Shown: positions 56,021 through 64,000 of the stretch, piece by piece
Position numbering within the stretch: the first letter of the stretch is position 1
Layout of the letters: each line of letters opens with the position of its first letter
NCBI GenBank assembly: GCA_020697255.1
Contig: JAJFBE010000001.1
Location: 539,511-603,510 of the forward strand
Reading direction: 5' to 3'
Length of the DNA stretch: 64,000 bases
Source of the DNA: Burkholderiales bacterium
GTDB taxonomy: Bacteria > Pseudomonadota > Gammaproteobacteria > Burkholderiales > UBA11063
Made by a program: the position numbers and the translations under genes
Notes under the pieces: model-generated
What the model was told of the DNA's origin: nothing
The model's input: only the letters and a program-made list of their open reading frames with translations
Database searches by the model: none

Positions 56021-57814
56021 TTAGAATATATGTAGCTCGTTATCCAACCACTTACGCACCGACTCATCAAGCAAATGACGGGTTTTTATTTTAATTAATT
56101 TATAATAATCTTTAATCTGGGTAATCTCTTCTTCTGATAGCATACTCGTATCAATTAATGCCCTACAGTATGGTACTAGTGTTAATGTTTCAAACTGATA
56201 AAAAGGGCCAAACTCAAATGGCCTGCCATCTTCACTTTTAACTTCTGTCACTACACATAAATTTTCAATACGAATCCCGTACTTATTCTTAAGATATAGT
56301 CCCGGTTCGTTACTCACTATCATACCAGGTGCCAGCGCCACCCCTGTACCTGGTTGCGATATACTTTGTGGTCCTTCATGCACACATAAAAAGCTACCAA
56401 CTCCATGGCCTGTACCATGCCGGTAGTTTAAACATTCATTCCAAAGCGGAGTGCGTGCCAAAGCATCCAGATGTTCACCACAGGTACCTGCGCTAAATTT
56501 AGCCCGGCCTAAAGCCAGATGACCTTTTAGTACCAGTGTGTAATGGTGTTTTTGTTCAGCTGTTGGCGTGCCTAAGTGAACAGTGCGGGTTATATCTGTC
56601 GTACCTTCTCGATATTGCCCGCCCGAATCTAAAAGATAAATATTACTATTATCAACCACCCGATTCGTCTCTGGCATAGCATGATAATGTATGACGGCGC
56701 TATTGGCAGCAAAACCACTGATAGTAGCAAAACTTGAGCCAATAAATTTTTCCTGCTCTTTACGAAAAGCTTCAATTTTTTCTACATTAGTTAACTCATC
56801 AACGCCATTTGCCCAGTTATTACTCAGCCAGTGAAAAAAGTTTATTACTGCAACAGCATCTTTTATGTGTGCTTTTTTTGCACCCTCAATTTCAACTTCA
56901 TTTTTCTGAGCTTTTTTAAGGACAATGGGACTACGTTCCAACCTGATTTCGCTTGCTGAATTGATTTTCTGGTGCATCCAGAAACTTGACATTCTATCAT
57001 CCAGCCAGATACAGCCCTTTAAATTTGCCAGTGCATTACCAAAATTTTCATAATCCTCAAGCCGAATTTCATTCTCAATCAAAATATTAGTTACCAATGG
57101 TGGTAATTTAGTTTTATCTACATAAATACACGCATCATCTACTCCAATTATTGCATAACAAATAAGCAGTGGGTTATATGCAATATCAGCACCGCGCAAA
57201 TTAAACAGCCAGGCTATTTCATCCAATACATTAAGTGCAATATAGTTAGTATTGTATCTGCTTAAAACCGCACGTAACCAGGTTAACTTACTATTAACCG
57301 ATTCACCGCTATATTTTTCTTCCTGGATAAATGCTTTAGAAACCGGCAATTTTATTATTTCACTTAATTGCAATTTACATTCATCAATTAAATTTTCATC
57401 AATTATCAATAAATGTCCACCAACATCATCCATAATTTTTTCAAGCTTGGCCGCACGTGCAATTCCGATAACCCGTGGATCAACGCCAAGTGTTTTACCG
57501 GCTAAATTAGCTAATAACCATTCATCAGTTTCAGAGGTAAATAGTGACTGCTGCATCAATGTATACCATTTACTGTCTAGCTCACGTTCAGCCTGCAAGG
57601 TATACCTGCCATCCGTCCAAAGATATGCATTATGATGAGATACCAAAGCTTCCCCGGCTGATCCGGTAAAGCCGCTGACCCATGTGCGTCTTTGCCAACA
57701 CTCTGGTAAATATTCATTATTATGGGCATCAGTTGCGGGAATCAGATAAAAATCAATCTTATGCCTTTGCATAAGCTGGCGTAATAAGACTAGACGCTCT
57801 CCAATTGTTACCAT
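56021..57814 (-). CDS. pepP: Xaa-Pro aminopeptidase, three-domain M24B type
   Basis: 597 residues, longer than E. coli PepP (441). It has two creatinase-like N-terminal domains (about 1-300) and a C-terminal M24 domain. Metal ligands are in LLDSGGQYREGTTDITRT, HGTGHGVG, NEPGLYL and IRIENL. It removes an N-terminal residue before proline. The three-domain layout is that of eukaryote-type APP1 and some bacteria. Confidence 0.9.
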   Translation of the reverse strand: MVTIGERLVLLRQLMQRHKIDFYLIPATDAHNNEYLPECWQRRTWVSGFTGSAGEALVSHHNAYLWTDGRYTLQAERELDSKWYTLMQQSLFTSETDEWLLANLAGKTLGVDPRVIGIARAAKLEKIMDDVGGHLLIIDENLIDECKLQLSEIIKLPVSKAFIQEEKYSGESVNSKLTWLRAVLSRYNTNYIALNVLDEIAWLFNLRGADIAYNPLLICYAIIGVDDACIYVDKTKLPPLVTNILIENEIRLEDYENFGNALANLKGCIWLDDRMSSFWMHQKINSASEIRLERSPIVLKKAQKNEVEIEGAKKAHIKDAVAVINFFHWLSNNWANGVDELTNVEKIEAFRKEQEKFIGSSFATISGFAANSAVIHYHAMPETNRVVDNSNIYLLDSGGQYREGTTDITRTVHLGTPTAEQKHHYTLVLKGHLALGRAKFSAGTCGEHLDALARTPLWNECLNYRHGTGHGVGSFLCVHEGPQSISQPGTGVALAPGMIVSNEPGLYLKNKYGIRIENLCVVTEVKSEDGRPFEFGPFYQFETLTLVPYCRALIDTSMLSEEEITQIKDYYKLIKIKTRHLLDESVRKWLDNELHIF

Positions 57815-57899
57815 ACTAACCCCCGTGTCAAAATAGTAATTTTAATATGGCATTATTATACACATAATAGACTGGAATCATCTAAAAAAGGGGTGATTT

Positions 57900-59015
57900 T
57901 TATTGGCGGAATTTGGCTATGGCATTATTTATAACATATTCTATACTATCGCTTTTGGCAAATTGCGCTCTTAAATGTTCGGCATCATTGTTTTCTATGA
58001 TATATTTCTTTAATAATTTAAATGCCGGCGTGGATTTTAGTTCTGCTGCATGTGGCTCAATCTTATGAATCATATTCAAAATATCTTCATGTATTGAGAT
58101 AGGCTGATAAGATACCGGATCAACTATTTTACCTTCCAGGCCAAAACGACAAGCCTGAAAACGATTATAATTATATACCATATAACACTCTTCAGATACT
58201 TTAGGTCTCTCTTCCTCAAGGATATAATGGCAAAGAGCTTGCAAATAAACTGCCAAAACAGCAGCTTTTTCTACGCTCAAAGGCGTATCGCACACCCTAA
58301 GCTCAATCGTACCATACTCAGGCTTGGGCCTTACATCCCAATAAAAATCCTTCATACTATTAATCGTCCCGGTTTTATGCATGCGGGCAAAATACTCCCG
58401 ATCAAACTGCTCCCAATTTAAAATAAAAGGTGCATGGCCGCTTAAGGGAAAAGCAAAAACTGAGTTTAGCCGTGCTGAATTAAAGGATGTATCTGATCCT
58501 TGTACATAAGGTGAGGATGCAGATAGAGCAATAAAATGAGGAACATAACGATTTAGGGCATGAAGCAGATACAAAGCAATATCCCCTGATTCACAACCAA
58601 TATGTACATGTTGACCAAAAACGGTGAATTGTTTTGCCAGATAACCATAACGCCGGGAAGCTTCCTGATAGCGCTCTTTATTATAAATTTTACGTTCAGA
58701 CCATTGCTGAAAAGGATGTGTTCCCCCACCGCATATCCCGATATTTAATTTATCACATGCTTCAACTAATTTATCACGGATCTGGTGTAACTGAGTTGAT
58801 AGTTGCTCATAATCAGGCATTACATCCGTTGCAATTTCAATCATACTTTCTGTCATTTCCGGAGTAACACTTCCGGGAAAATTATTTTTACCTAGCAAAT
58901 AAATTAAATCAGGGCTCGATGCACTTAAATCAAAAGTACTTAAATTTATTAGCTGTAATTCTAATTCAACTCCCATAGTATAAGGAGTAGAAGTTTTAAA
59001 TTTTCCAAGTTGCAT
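57900..59015 (-). CDS. YbdK-like carboxylate-amine ligase (GCS2 family)
   Basis: 371 residues. MGVELELQLINLSTFDLSASS (about 14-34), FGQHVHIGCESGD, LSASSPYVQGSDTSFNSAR and YGTIELRVCDTP are the family pattern. E. coli YbdK has weak glutamate-cysteine ligase activity; the physiological substrate is uncertain. Confidence 0.9.
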   Translation of the reverse strand: MQLGKFKTSTPYTMGVELELQLINLSTFDLSASSPDLIYLLGKNNFPGSVTPEMTESMIEIATDVMPDYEQLSTQLHQIRDKLVEACDKLNIGICGGGTHPFQQWSERKIYNKERYQEASRRYGYLAKQFTVFGQHVHIGCESGDIALYLLHALNRYVPHFIALSASSPYVQGSDTSFNSARLNSVFAFPLSGHAPFILNWEQFDREYFARMHKTGTINSMKDFYWDVRPKPEYGTIELRVCDTPLSVEKAAVLAVYLQALCHYILEEERPKVSEECYMVYNYNRFQACRFGLEGKIVDPVSYQPISIHEDILNMIHKIEPHAAELKSTPAFKLLKKYIIENNDAEHLRAQFAKSDSIEYVINNAIAKFRQ

Positions 59016-59040
59016 ATTACTATTCCTTAGTTAATTTTTG

Positions 59041-60219
59041 CTATGTAGGTGTGTTTTCTTTAGCCATAATTAGTGCATATTGCGTTATACACGGGCCAAT
59101 TAATTCTAAAAGTAGCGTTACACCGGTTATCATTAATAGCCCATAATTTAAACCCATACCGGAGGGAACACTTTGATCTAATAATAAAATAGAAAATATT
59201 GATATCGGACTTAAGGCTAATCCAGTTAGAATACCTTTATTAATTGATACCCCATTACAATAAGAAAAAAGTGCTACTACAGTGGTTTTAATAATTAACC
59301 TACCTAAAAACAGCGCTATACCCAACCCAATAAATAATGAAAGATTGTGCCAATCCAAATTTACTGGTATTATTATAAATAATACTATGATCAGGATGTT
59401 TTCCAGTGCCCCAAAATTACGCTGGTTTTGCCCCATTACAACTTTCATATGGCGAATAGTTAGACCAAATATTAATGAAGCAATGATAGGAGAAAGACCA
59501 AAAGCTTTAGTTATTCCAACTAGCAAAATTATTATAAGTGACAATACTACAGCACGATCAGAAGTAAGTAATTTAATCTGCTTAAGAGCTCCAAACAGGA
59601 ATAGGGCAAACCCTATTCCCAGAGCTGCTGATGATATAAGCATAACAATACTTGCCATAGTTGCCTGTCCAAAACTACCAGATTTTTCAAAAACAGCATA
59701 GCCTAAGATTAATTTAAATATAAAGATTGCAGAAATACAATTTAATGCGGTTAAATGTAATATTCGCTCAGTTACTTGTCCAGCACTTTGCTGTTGGTTA
59801 ATAACATTTATTATTACAAAGGGAGAAGTTGCCATAAAAAGTGCTGCAAATTCAAGGGAAACCAAAGTTGACACATCAAATAGGCGAGATATTACAAAGA
59901 CGACAACAAACGTTACACCAGATTCGACGATGCTGGTAATTAATATTATTTTATTACTCCATATCCAACGTAAGTTAATCCGATATCCAAAATCAAATAA
60001 AATTAAGCCAGCTATTATATTTACTAAAGCAACAATTCCGGAATGGTCTAGAGTGGGCAAAGGCCCAATTTGATGTTTGGCAAAAATGAAGCCAAATAAT
60101 GTATAAAAAGTAATCTTTGGAATTTTAACAAGATAGGTACCAACTTCAGCAAAAGTCCATGCTGCCAGTAATATAAGCGGCCAAATTAATTGGGGATTAT
60201 TTATAAAAAAAGTAGCCAT
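59041..60219 (-). CDS. CPA2-type cation/proton antiporter
   Basis: 392 residues from the ATG at 60219, preceded by AGGTGG; the frame is open seven codons more. About 12 membrane segments, with FGLTIRHMKVVMGQNQRNF in the cytosolic loop. There is no C-terminal TrkA-N domain, so it is the short form. Ion is unknown, Na+ or K+ likely. Confidence 0.8.
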   Translation of the reverse strand: MATFFINNPQLIWPLILLAAWTFAEVGTYLVKIPKITFYTLFGFIFAKHQIGPLPTLDHSGIVALVNIIAGLILFDFGYRINLRWIWSNKIILITSIVESGVTFVVVFVISRLFDVSTLVSLEFAALFMATSPFVIINVINQQQSAGQVTERILHLTALNCISAIFIFKLILGYAVFEKSGSFGQATMASIVMLISSAALGIGFALFLFGALKQIKLLTSDRAVVLSLIIILLVGITKAFGLSPIIASLIFGLTIRHMKVVMGQNQRNFGALENILIIVLFIIIPVNLDWHNLSLFIGLGIALFLGRLIIKTTVVALFSYCNGVSINKGILTGLALSPISIFSILLLDQSVPSGMGLNYGLLMITGVTLLLELIGPCITQYALIMAKENTPT

Positions 60220-60395
60220 ATTCCACCTAAATAAAGTCATGTCATACTCGGATTATTACGGGGATCCAGAAGTATTCTAGCATTAAATAATTATTTCATT
60301 ACCCTAAGTATTTAGGCTAATATTTTGCACCAGGCGCAATAACATGATAGAATTTCGCTTATATACATTTGTGTACAAAGAATTGGAAAAATATA

Positions 60396-61670
60396 ATGAA
60401 AATAAAATCTATACTTAGCGCAAGCTTAGGCGGCGCGTTTGAGTGGTATGACTTTATTATCTATGGCTTTTTTATTCAATTTTTTGGGCACCAATTTTTT
60501 CCCAAAAGTAATGCTGAATCTGAACAAATAATTGCTTTTTCCATATTTGCAATCGGGTTTCTGGCCAGGCCAATTGGTGGCTTGGTATTTGGTCATATCG
60601 GTGACGTTTATGGCCGTACCCGTAGCCTTTATTATTCTATGATTTTGATTGGCATTGCAACACTTTGTATTGCCCTCATGCCCACTTATCGTCAAATTGG
60701 TAATTTTTCTGTCACTATTTTCATTTTTTTGCGCATCTGTCAGGGATTTGCTATCGGAGGAAGTATTAGTGGCTCATTTGTATATATCTCGGAATTGAGC
60801 AAACCGGAAACAAGAAGTTTTTGGGTAAGTACTGCTTTTATCGGTACTATGCGTGGAATTATATTTGCCTCAATTATTATTAATATTTTAATGGGCTTTT
60901 TGTCGCATGAGCAATTACATATTTGGGGCTGGCGTATAGCCTTTTTACTTGGTGCACTCATTCTACTACTTGCGCACCATGCTAATCGGTTAATGATAGA
61001 AACCCCTTATCATGAAGATTTAGTTAAAAATCAACAAGTTGCAGTAGCACCTATTTCAACATTGTTTAAGAAATATAAACTAATTATCCTGCAGTGTCTG
61101 GGAATAACAACTATTCACGCTGTGCTCACTTTATTCATTTTGCTATTTATGCCAGCTTTTTTACAACATTATGGAATGACACATGACGATGCATTACGTG
61201 TAAATTTAATTACCATTATAGTATTCTCTACAATATTGCCGTTTTTTGGCTGGCTTGGCAATAAATTGAATTTGCAAACAATGCTAGTAACCGGCTGTGT
61301 TTTATTAATTATATTTATCACTCCGATACTGCATATGATAGCAAACCATGATATTTGGGCTCGAAGTCTTGGAATACTCTTAATTACAATACTAAACTCT
61401 ATGGTGTCGGCATCACTACCACCGATAATTGTTGGTTTATTTCCCACTGAAATTCGTTATTGCGGTGTAAGCTTTGCTTATAATCTATGTATCGCCTTAT
61501 GTGCCGGTATATCCCCTTTAGTTATATTTTTTGGCCATAAAGTGGGTTCGCTCACTTCCGCAATAATCCCATGCATAATAATAACAGCTATAATCTCAAT
61601 TATCAGCACCATATTACCAAGAGTTCGTCACCTACCAGTGTCTAAAAAACATTTCGATTTCTCAGGGTAA
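60396..61670 (+). CDS. MFS transporter, metabolite:H+ symporter (MHS) subfamily
   Basis: 424 residues from the ATG at 60396 (MKIKSILSASLGGAFEWYDF); the frame is open from a GTG nine codons earlier. The typical MHS start GAFEWYDFIIYGFF and FLARPIGGLVFGHIGDVYGR (loop 2-3) are present, with 12 segments. Substrate is a small organic acid or osmolyte by family; not resolved. Confidence 0.9.
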   Translation: MKIKSILSASLGGAFEWYDFIIYGFFIQFFGHQFFPKSNAESEQIIAFSIFAIGFLARPIGGLVFGHIGDVYGRTRSLYYSMILIGIATLCIALMPTYRQIGNFSVTIFIFLRICQGFAIGGSISGSFVYISELSKPETRSFWVSTAFIGTMRGIIFASIIINILMGFLSHEQLHIWGWRIAFLLGALILLLAHHANRLMIETPYHEDLVKNQQVAVAPISTLFKKYKLIILQCLGITTIHAVLTLFILLFMPAFLQHYGMTHDDALRVNLITIIVFSTILPFFGWLGNKLNLQTMLVTGCVLLIIFITPILHMIANHDIWARSLGILLITILNSMVSASLPPIIVGLFPTEIRYCGVSFAYNLCIALCAGISPLVIFFGHKVGSLTSAIIPCIIITAIISIISTILPRVRHLPVSKKHFDFSG

Positions 61671-61700
61671 ATTTTAAAGTGGCCAAGGTCTAAACTAACA

Positions 61701-61898
61701 TTACTCAAGATTTATCTTATTATCTCCTGTAGACACTTGCTTCTTCAGAAATTGAGGTTCAATCACTTCGCAATTTAATAGAAATTTTTTAGGAACACGG
61801 CCTACATCCTGATCTACACCTGGAAATATTGTTAGATTTCATAAGTTGCCATCTCTAACTTTTTCTAAATCCAAATAATCTATACGGAATTTCGGTAG
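61701..61898 (-). pseudogene. Decayed gene fragment with internal stop
   Basis: On the minus strand a reading frame of about 66 codons reads LPKFRIDYLDLEKVRDGNL, then TGA (61839-61841), then NLTIFPGVDQDVGRVPKKF and LLNCEVIEPQFLKK to a TAA. It has normal protein-like composition but no start and one stop. I do not recognise the family. It fills most of the 319-base gap between the MFS gene and the exported gene at 61990. Confidence 0.4.
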
Positions 61899-61989
61899 CT
61901 AAAAGATTTGTATTTCAATAGTGACTTAGTATATATTTATACTATAGAATCGTTTATAAAAAACATTTAGTATATTAAGGGGAATCAAA

Positions 61990-62640
61990 ATGCGTATACA
62001 TATCAAAACATGCTTAATAATTCTAATATCATCCATAGGGTATATGGAAATAGCTAATGCAGATAATATAGTTTGTATCAAAAAGGGGGGATTAATGAGG
62101 ACGCATATGCCACTTCAACATCATATAAGCATTAGCTGGCAGATAAGTCTTGCAGATGCTGATCAACCGAAAAAAGGTTATTCAATAAGTATGCAACTAA
62201 AACAGCTCGGGAGCAAGCATGCAGGAATAACATTCTCTGAGATATTTCCTATTCCTGAAATAATAATGTCTGCAAATAACGAAACCGCAATGAATAATAG
62301 AACTAATGCAACAGTTAACCGCCAAGAAGTTACCCTTACTATAGCAGGCAAAGAAACTCAAATGAATAAGTTTACTTATAAAGGCATACCTAGTAAAGAA
62401 TACCGTATTATAATTTTTGTTAATCGGGCGAATAACCAACCAACTTTAGGAGAAATCAATTATAGCCCAACTGATCCAGATAACAGTTGGAGTATAGTAA
62501 GTGAGTACTTAGATGAATCCGAGTTAGCTTTACCATTTATCAAAACTTACTCTTTCTTTGGCGGACGAAAATACGTAGAAAATGATGACGAGATTGAACT
62601 TGAATGCGATTTAACTAACGCAAAATATCCTTTTATATAA
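61990..62640 (+). CDS. Exported protein of unknown function
   Basis: 216 residues. The signal peptide (about 1-24) ends at ANA. Two cysteines only (IVCIKK and ELECDL). The middle is polar and beta-rich. Family unknown. The ORF end overlaps the convergent miaA stop by eight bases. AAGGGGA precedes ATG. Confidence 0.6.
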   Translation: MRIHIKTCLIILISSIGYMEIANADNIVCIKKGGLMRTHMPLQHHISISWQISLADADQPKKGYSISMQLKQLGSKHAGITFSEIFPIPEIIMSANNETAMNNRTNATVNRQEVTLTIAGKETQMNKFTYKGIPSKEYRIIIFVNRANNQPTLGEINYSPTDPDNSWSIVSEYLDESELALPFIKTYSFFGGRKYVENDDEIELECDLTNAKYPFI

Positions 62641-63571
62641 AATTTTTAATATACCCTAAAAAGTTAGCATACAATACTTTATAATCAAGACAATCTGTAT
62701 CGAGATTAGTCACATTCATACTGCGTAGCCAGGTGATTTGGCGTTTGGCTAATTGCCGGGTAGCAGCAATTCCCTGCTCATATAGCTCTTTTTTACTTAT
62801 CTGCCCTTCTAAATATTGCCATACCCGATTATAGCCAACACAACGCATAGAAGTATGATTCGAGGTGAGCTCAGGAAACTTACTACGTAAATTTTGCACC
62901 TCTTCGATAAAACCGTTTTCCAACATTTTGTTAAACCTGGTTGCAATTCTTTTATGTAAAATATCCCGCTTTTCCGGAATAATTGCCAAGGGTAAAAAAT
63001 TTATTCCAGCAGATTTTTTTATATTTGACTGAGATTGTAAAACACTAATTGGCTTACCGGTTTGATAGAATATTTCTAAGGCTCTGGATATACGTTGTTT
63101 GTCATTTGGCTTGATTTTTGTTGCAGCAATTGGATCTATTTGCTGTAATCTGGAGTGTAGCACCTGCCAGCTTGAGCTATTTGCTTCCAATTCAAGCTGA
63201 GCCCTAATCTTAGGATCTGCTAAGGGTAATTCTGATATGCCATTTAACAAACCGTTATAGTACATTATAGTTCCACCTACCAATAGCGGAATTTTACCTC
63301 TGGCATTAATTTCATAGATCAAGCGAACACTATCATCAATAAAATGCGCCACTGAATATGATTCTAGTGGAGTAATAATATCAATTAAATGATGCTTTAC
63401 CCTATTTTGTTCTTCTGTGGAAGGTTTTGCTGCACCAATATCCATACCTTGATAAATAAGTGCTGAATCAACACTTATTATTTCAATTGGTAATTCTTCG
63501 GCTAACTTCAGAGCCAAATCAGTTTTACCCGTTGCGGTTGGGCCCATTAGTAAGATCGCGTTAGTTGTCAT
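62633..63571 (-). CDS. miaA: tRNA dimethylallyltransferase MiaA
   Basis: Adds dimethylallyl to A37 of tRNAs reading UNN codons. 312 residues. The P-loop GPTATGKTDLA (about 10-20), ISVDSALIYQGMDIGAAKPS (about 37-56) and RQITWLRS near the C-terminus are conserved. It lies directly after the rRNA operon terminator. Confidence 0.97.
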   Translation of the reverse strand: MTTNAILLMGPTATGKTDLALKLAEELPIEIISVDSALIYQGMDIGAAKPSTEEQNRVKHHLIDIITPLESYSVAHFIDDSVRLIYEINARGKIPLLVGGTIMYYNGLLNGISELPLADPKIRAQLELEANSSSWQVLHSRLQQIDPIAATKIKPNDKQRISRALEIFYQTGKPISVLQSQSNIKKSAGINFLPLAIIPEKRDILHKRIATRFNKMLENGFIEEVQNLRSKFPELTSNHTSMRCVGYNRVWQYLEGQISKKELYEQGIAATRQLAKRQITWLRSMNVTNLDTDCLDYKVLYANFLGYIKNFI

Positions 63572-63584
63572 GCGAATGATACCA

Positions 63585-63619
63585 TAAAAACAAGCCAGGC
63601 CTATAATAAACCTGACTTG
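63585..63619 (-). terminator. Terminator of the rRNA operon
   Basis: On the minus strand CAAGTCAGG and CCTGGCTTG pair (one mismatch) around an 11-base loop and are followed by TTTTTATGG. It lies 14 bases before the miaA start and about 160 bases after 5S. Confidence 0.8.
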
Positions 63620-63663
63620 TTGGTATTTGTTATTATTTGTTGCTATTTATTAGCTCATTGAAG

Positions 63664-63712
63664 CCCTATAACGTGACCCTGGAGAAATCCCCAGGAGTCT
63701 TGTTATAGAGGG
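63664..63712. repeat. Long hairpin between 5S rRNA and the terminator
   Basis: CCCTATAAC and GTTATAGAGGG are the outer arms, and CCTGG/CCAGG the inner ones. The stem reaches about 20 base pairs with small bulges. It may be a processing or termination signal of the rRNA transcript. Confidence 0.55.
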
Positions 63713-63732
63713 AGATATGATCATGTTTGCTT

Positions 63733-63765
63733 ACCTCAGTCTTACATTTATTTTTGCTGAGGTTG
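63733..63765. other. Hairpin CCTCAG/CTGAGG after 5S rRNA
   Basis: Six-base arms with a loop of about 17 bases. It lies shortly after the 5S 3' end and the run TTTTTATA, which itself could mark a first termination point. Confidence 0.35.
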
Positions 63766-63776
63766 CAGTATAAAAA

Positions 63777-63892
63777 GCCTGGCAATGCCCTACTTTCGCA
63801 CGAGTAAACCCGTACTATCATCGGCGATGAAGCGTTTCACTGTCCTGTTCGAGATGGGAAGGAGTGGGACCACTTCTCTATTGTCACCAAGC
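63777..63892 (-). rRNA. rrf: 5S ribosomal RNA
   Basis: About 116 bases. The strand reads GCTTGGTGACAATAGAG, then GTGGTCCCACTCC, TTCCCATCTCGAACAGGACAG (loop B/C region, shortened here), GCCGATGATAGTACG and GAAAGTAGGGCATTGCC. The 5' and 3' ends pair as helix I. The 23S gene must lie to the right beyond the window; 63893-64000 is spacer with no tRNA. Confidence 0.96.
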
Positions 63893-64000
63893 ATAACTGG
63901 TTTAACATAATTGGCTTGATATAGATTGTGTCATTTATTCTTGTATTTACCTGATTGGTTTTATTTTATTACTACTCTCGTCTTTATCTTCGTTTTCGTA

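Overview
This AT-rich 64 kb window comes from a Gram-negative proteobacterial chromosome. It carries LptF/LptG, UbiG, RnfH/RatA, a TolQ-type proton-channel subunit, PpsR, class Ia NrdB with two NrdR boxes, and a 5S rRNA of bacterial type. Gene content and low GC fit a low-GC betaproteobacterium (Neisseriales-like) best. That placement is inference from gene families, not from a database comparison.

Layout. 0-5.1 kb: the end of prmA, a DUF721 gene, a cluster of small exported proteins with signs of local duplication and gene decay, then lptG/lptF. 5.1-9.3 kb: a repeat element, pepA, a 5'-nucleotidase-type lipoprotein and a Mth938-like protein. 9.4-11.3 kb: an accessory island with a promoter-driven structured RNA that contains a 20-codon hydrophobic ORF, a RelE/RHH module with its operator, a BrnT/BrnA-type module and a long palindrome. 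11.4-16.5 kb: fumC-purD-tolQ-ubiG, a second copy of the repeat, ratA, a 20-bp tandem repeat and rnfH. 16.6-19.6 kb: exported proteins of unknown function and an exported alpha/beta hydrolase.

19.7-24.4 kb: the S10 operon from rplC to rpsQ, without rpsJ. 24.8-32.4 kb: racemase-like enzyme, permease, MscS channel, ppsR and a membrane mannosyltransferase-like protein. 32.5-41.3 kb: the complete spc and alpha operons (rplN to rplQ, including secY, infA, rpmJ and rpoA). The two ribosomal blocks lie on the same strand, but spc-alpha is upstream of S10 in transcription order and about 8 kb of unrelated genes separates them.

41.5-46.7 kb: ruvB, thyA, an EamA transporter, mutT, a ferredoxin, DUF4276, DUF29 and rsmD, all on the minus strand. 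46.9-52.8 kb: accessory genes around dinG. They include an Rpn-type nuclease with seven 19-residue repeats, a strongly structured 180-nt element, a DUF4143 remnant and a VapBC pair. 52.9-63.6 kb: nrdB with NrdR sites, ftsY, a three-domain aminopeptidase P, a YbdK-like ligase, two transporters, exported orphans, a decayed gene and miaA. The window closes with the 5S rRNA and terminator of a minus-strand rRNA operon.

The strongest candidates for something undescribed are the multi-branched element at about 49000-49190, the promoter-RNA-terminator unit at 9477-9720, the dispersed exported orphans, and the palindromic repeat families.
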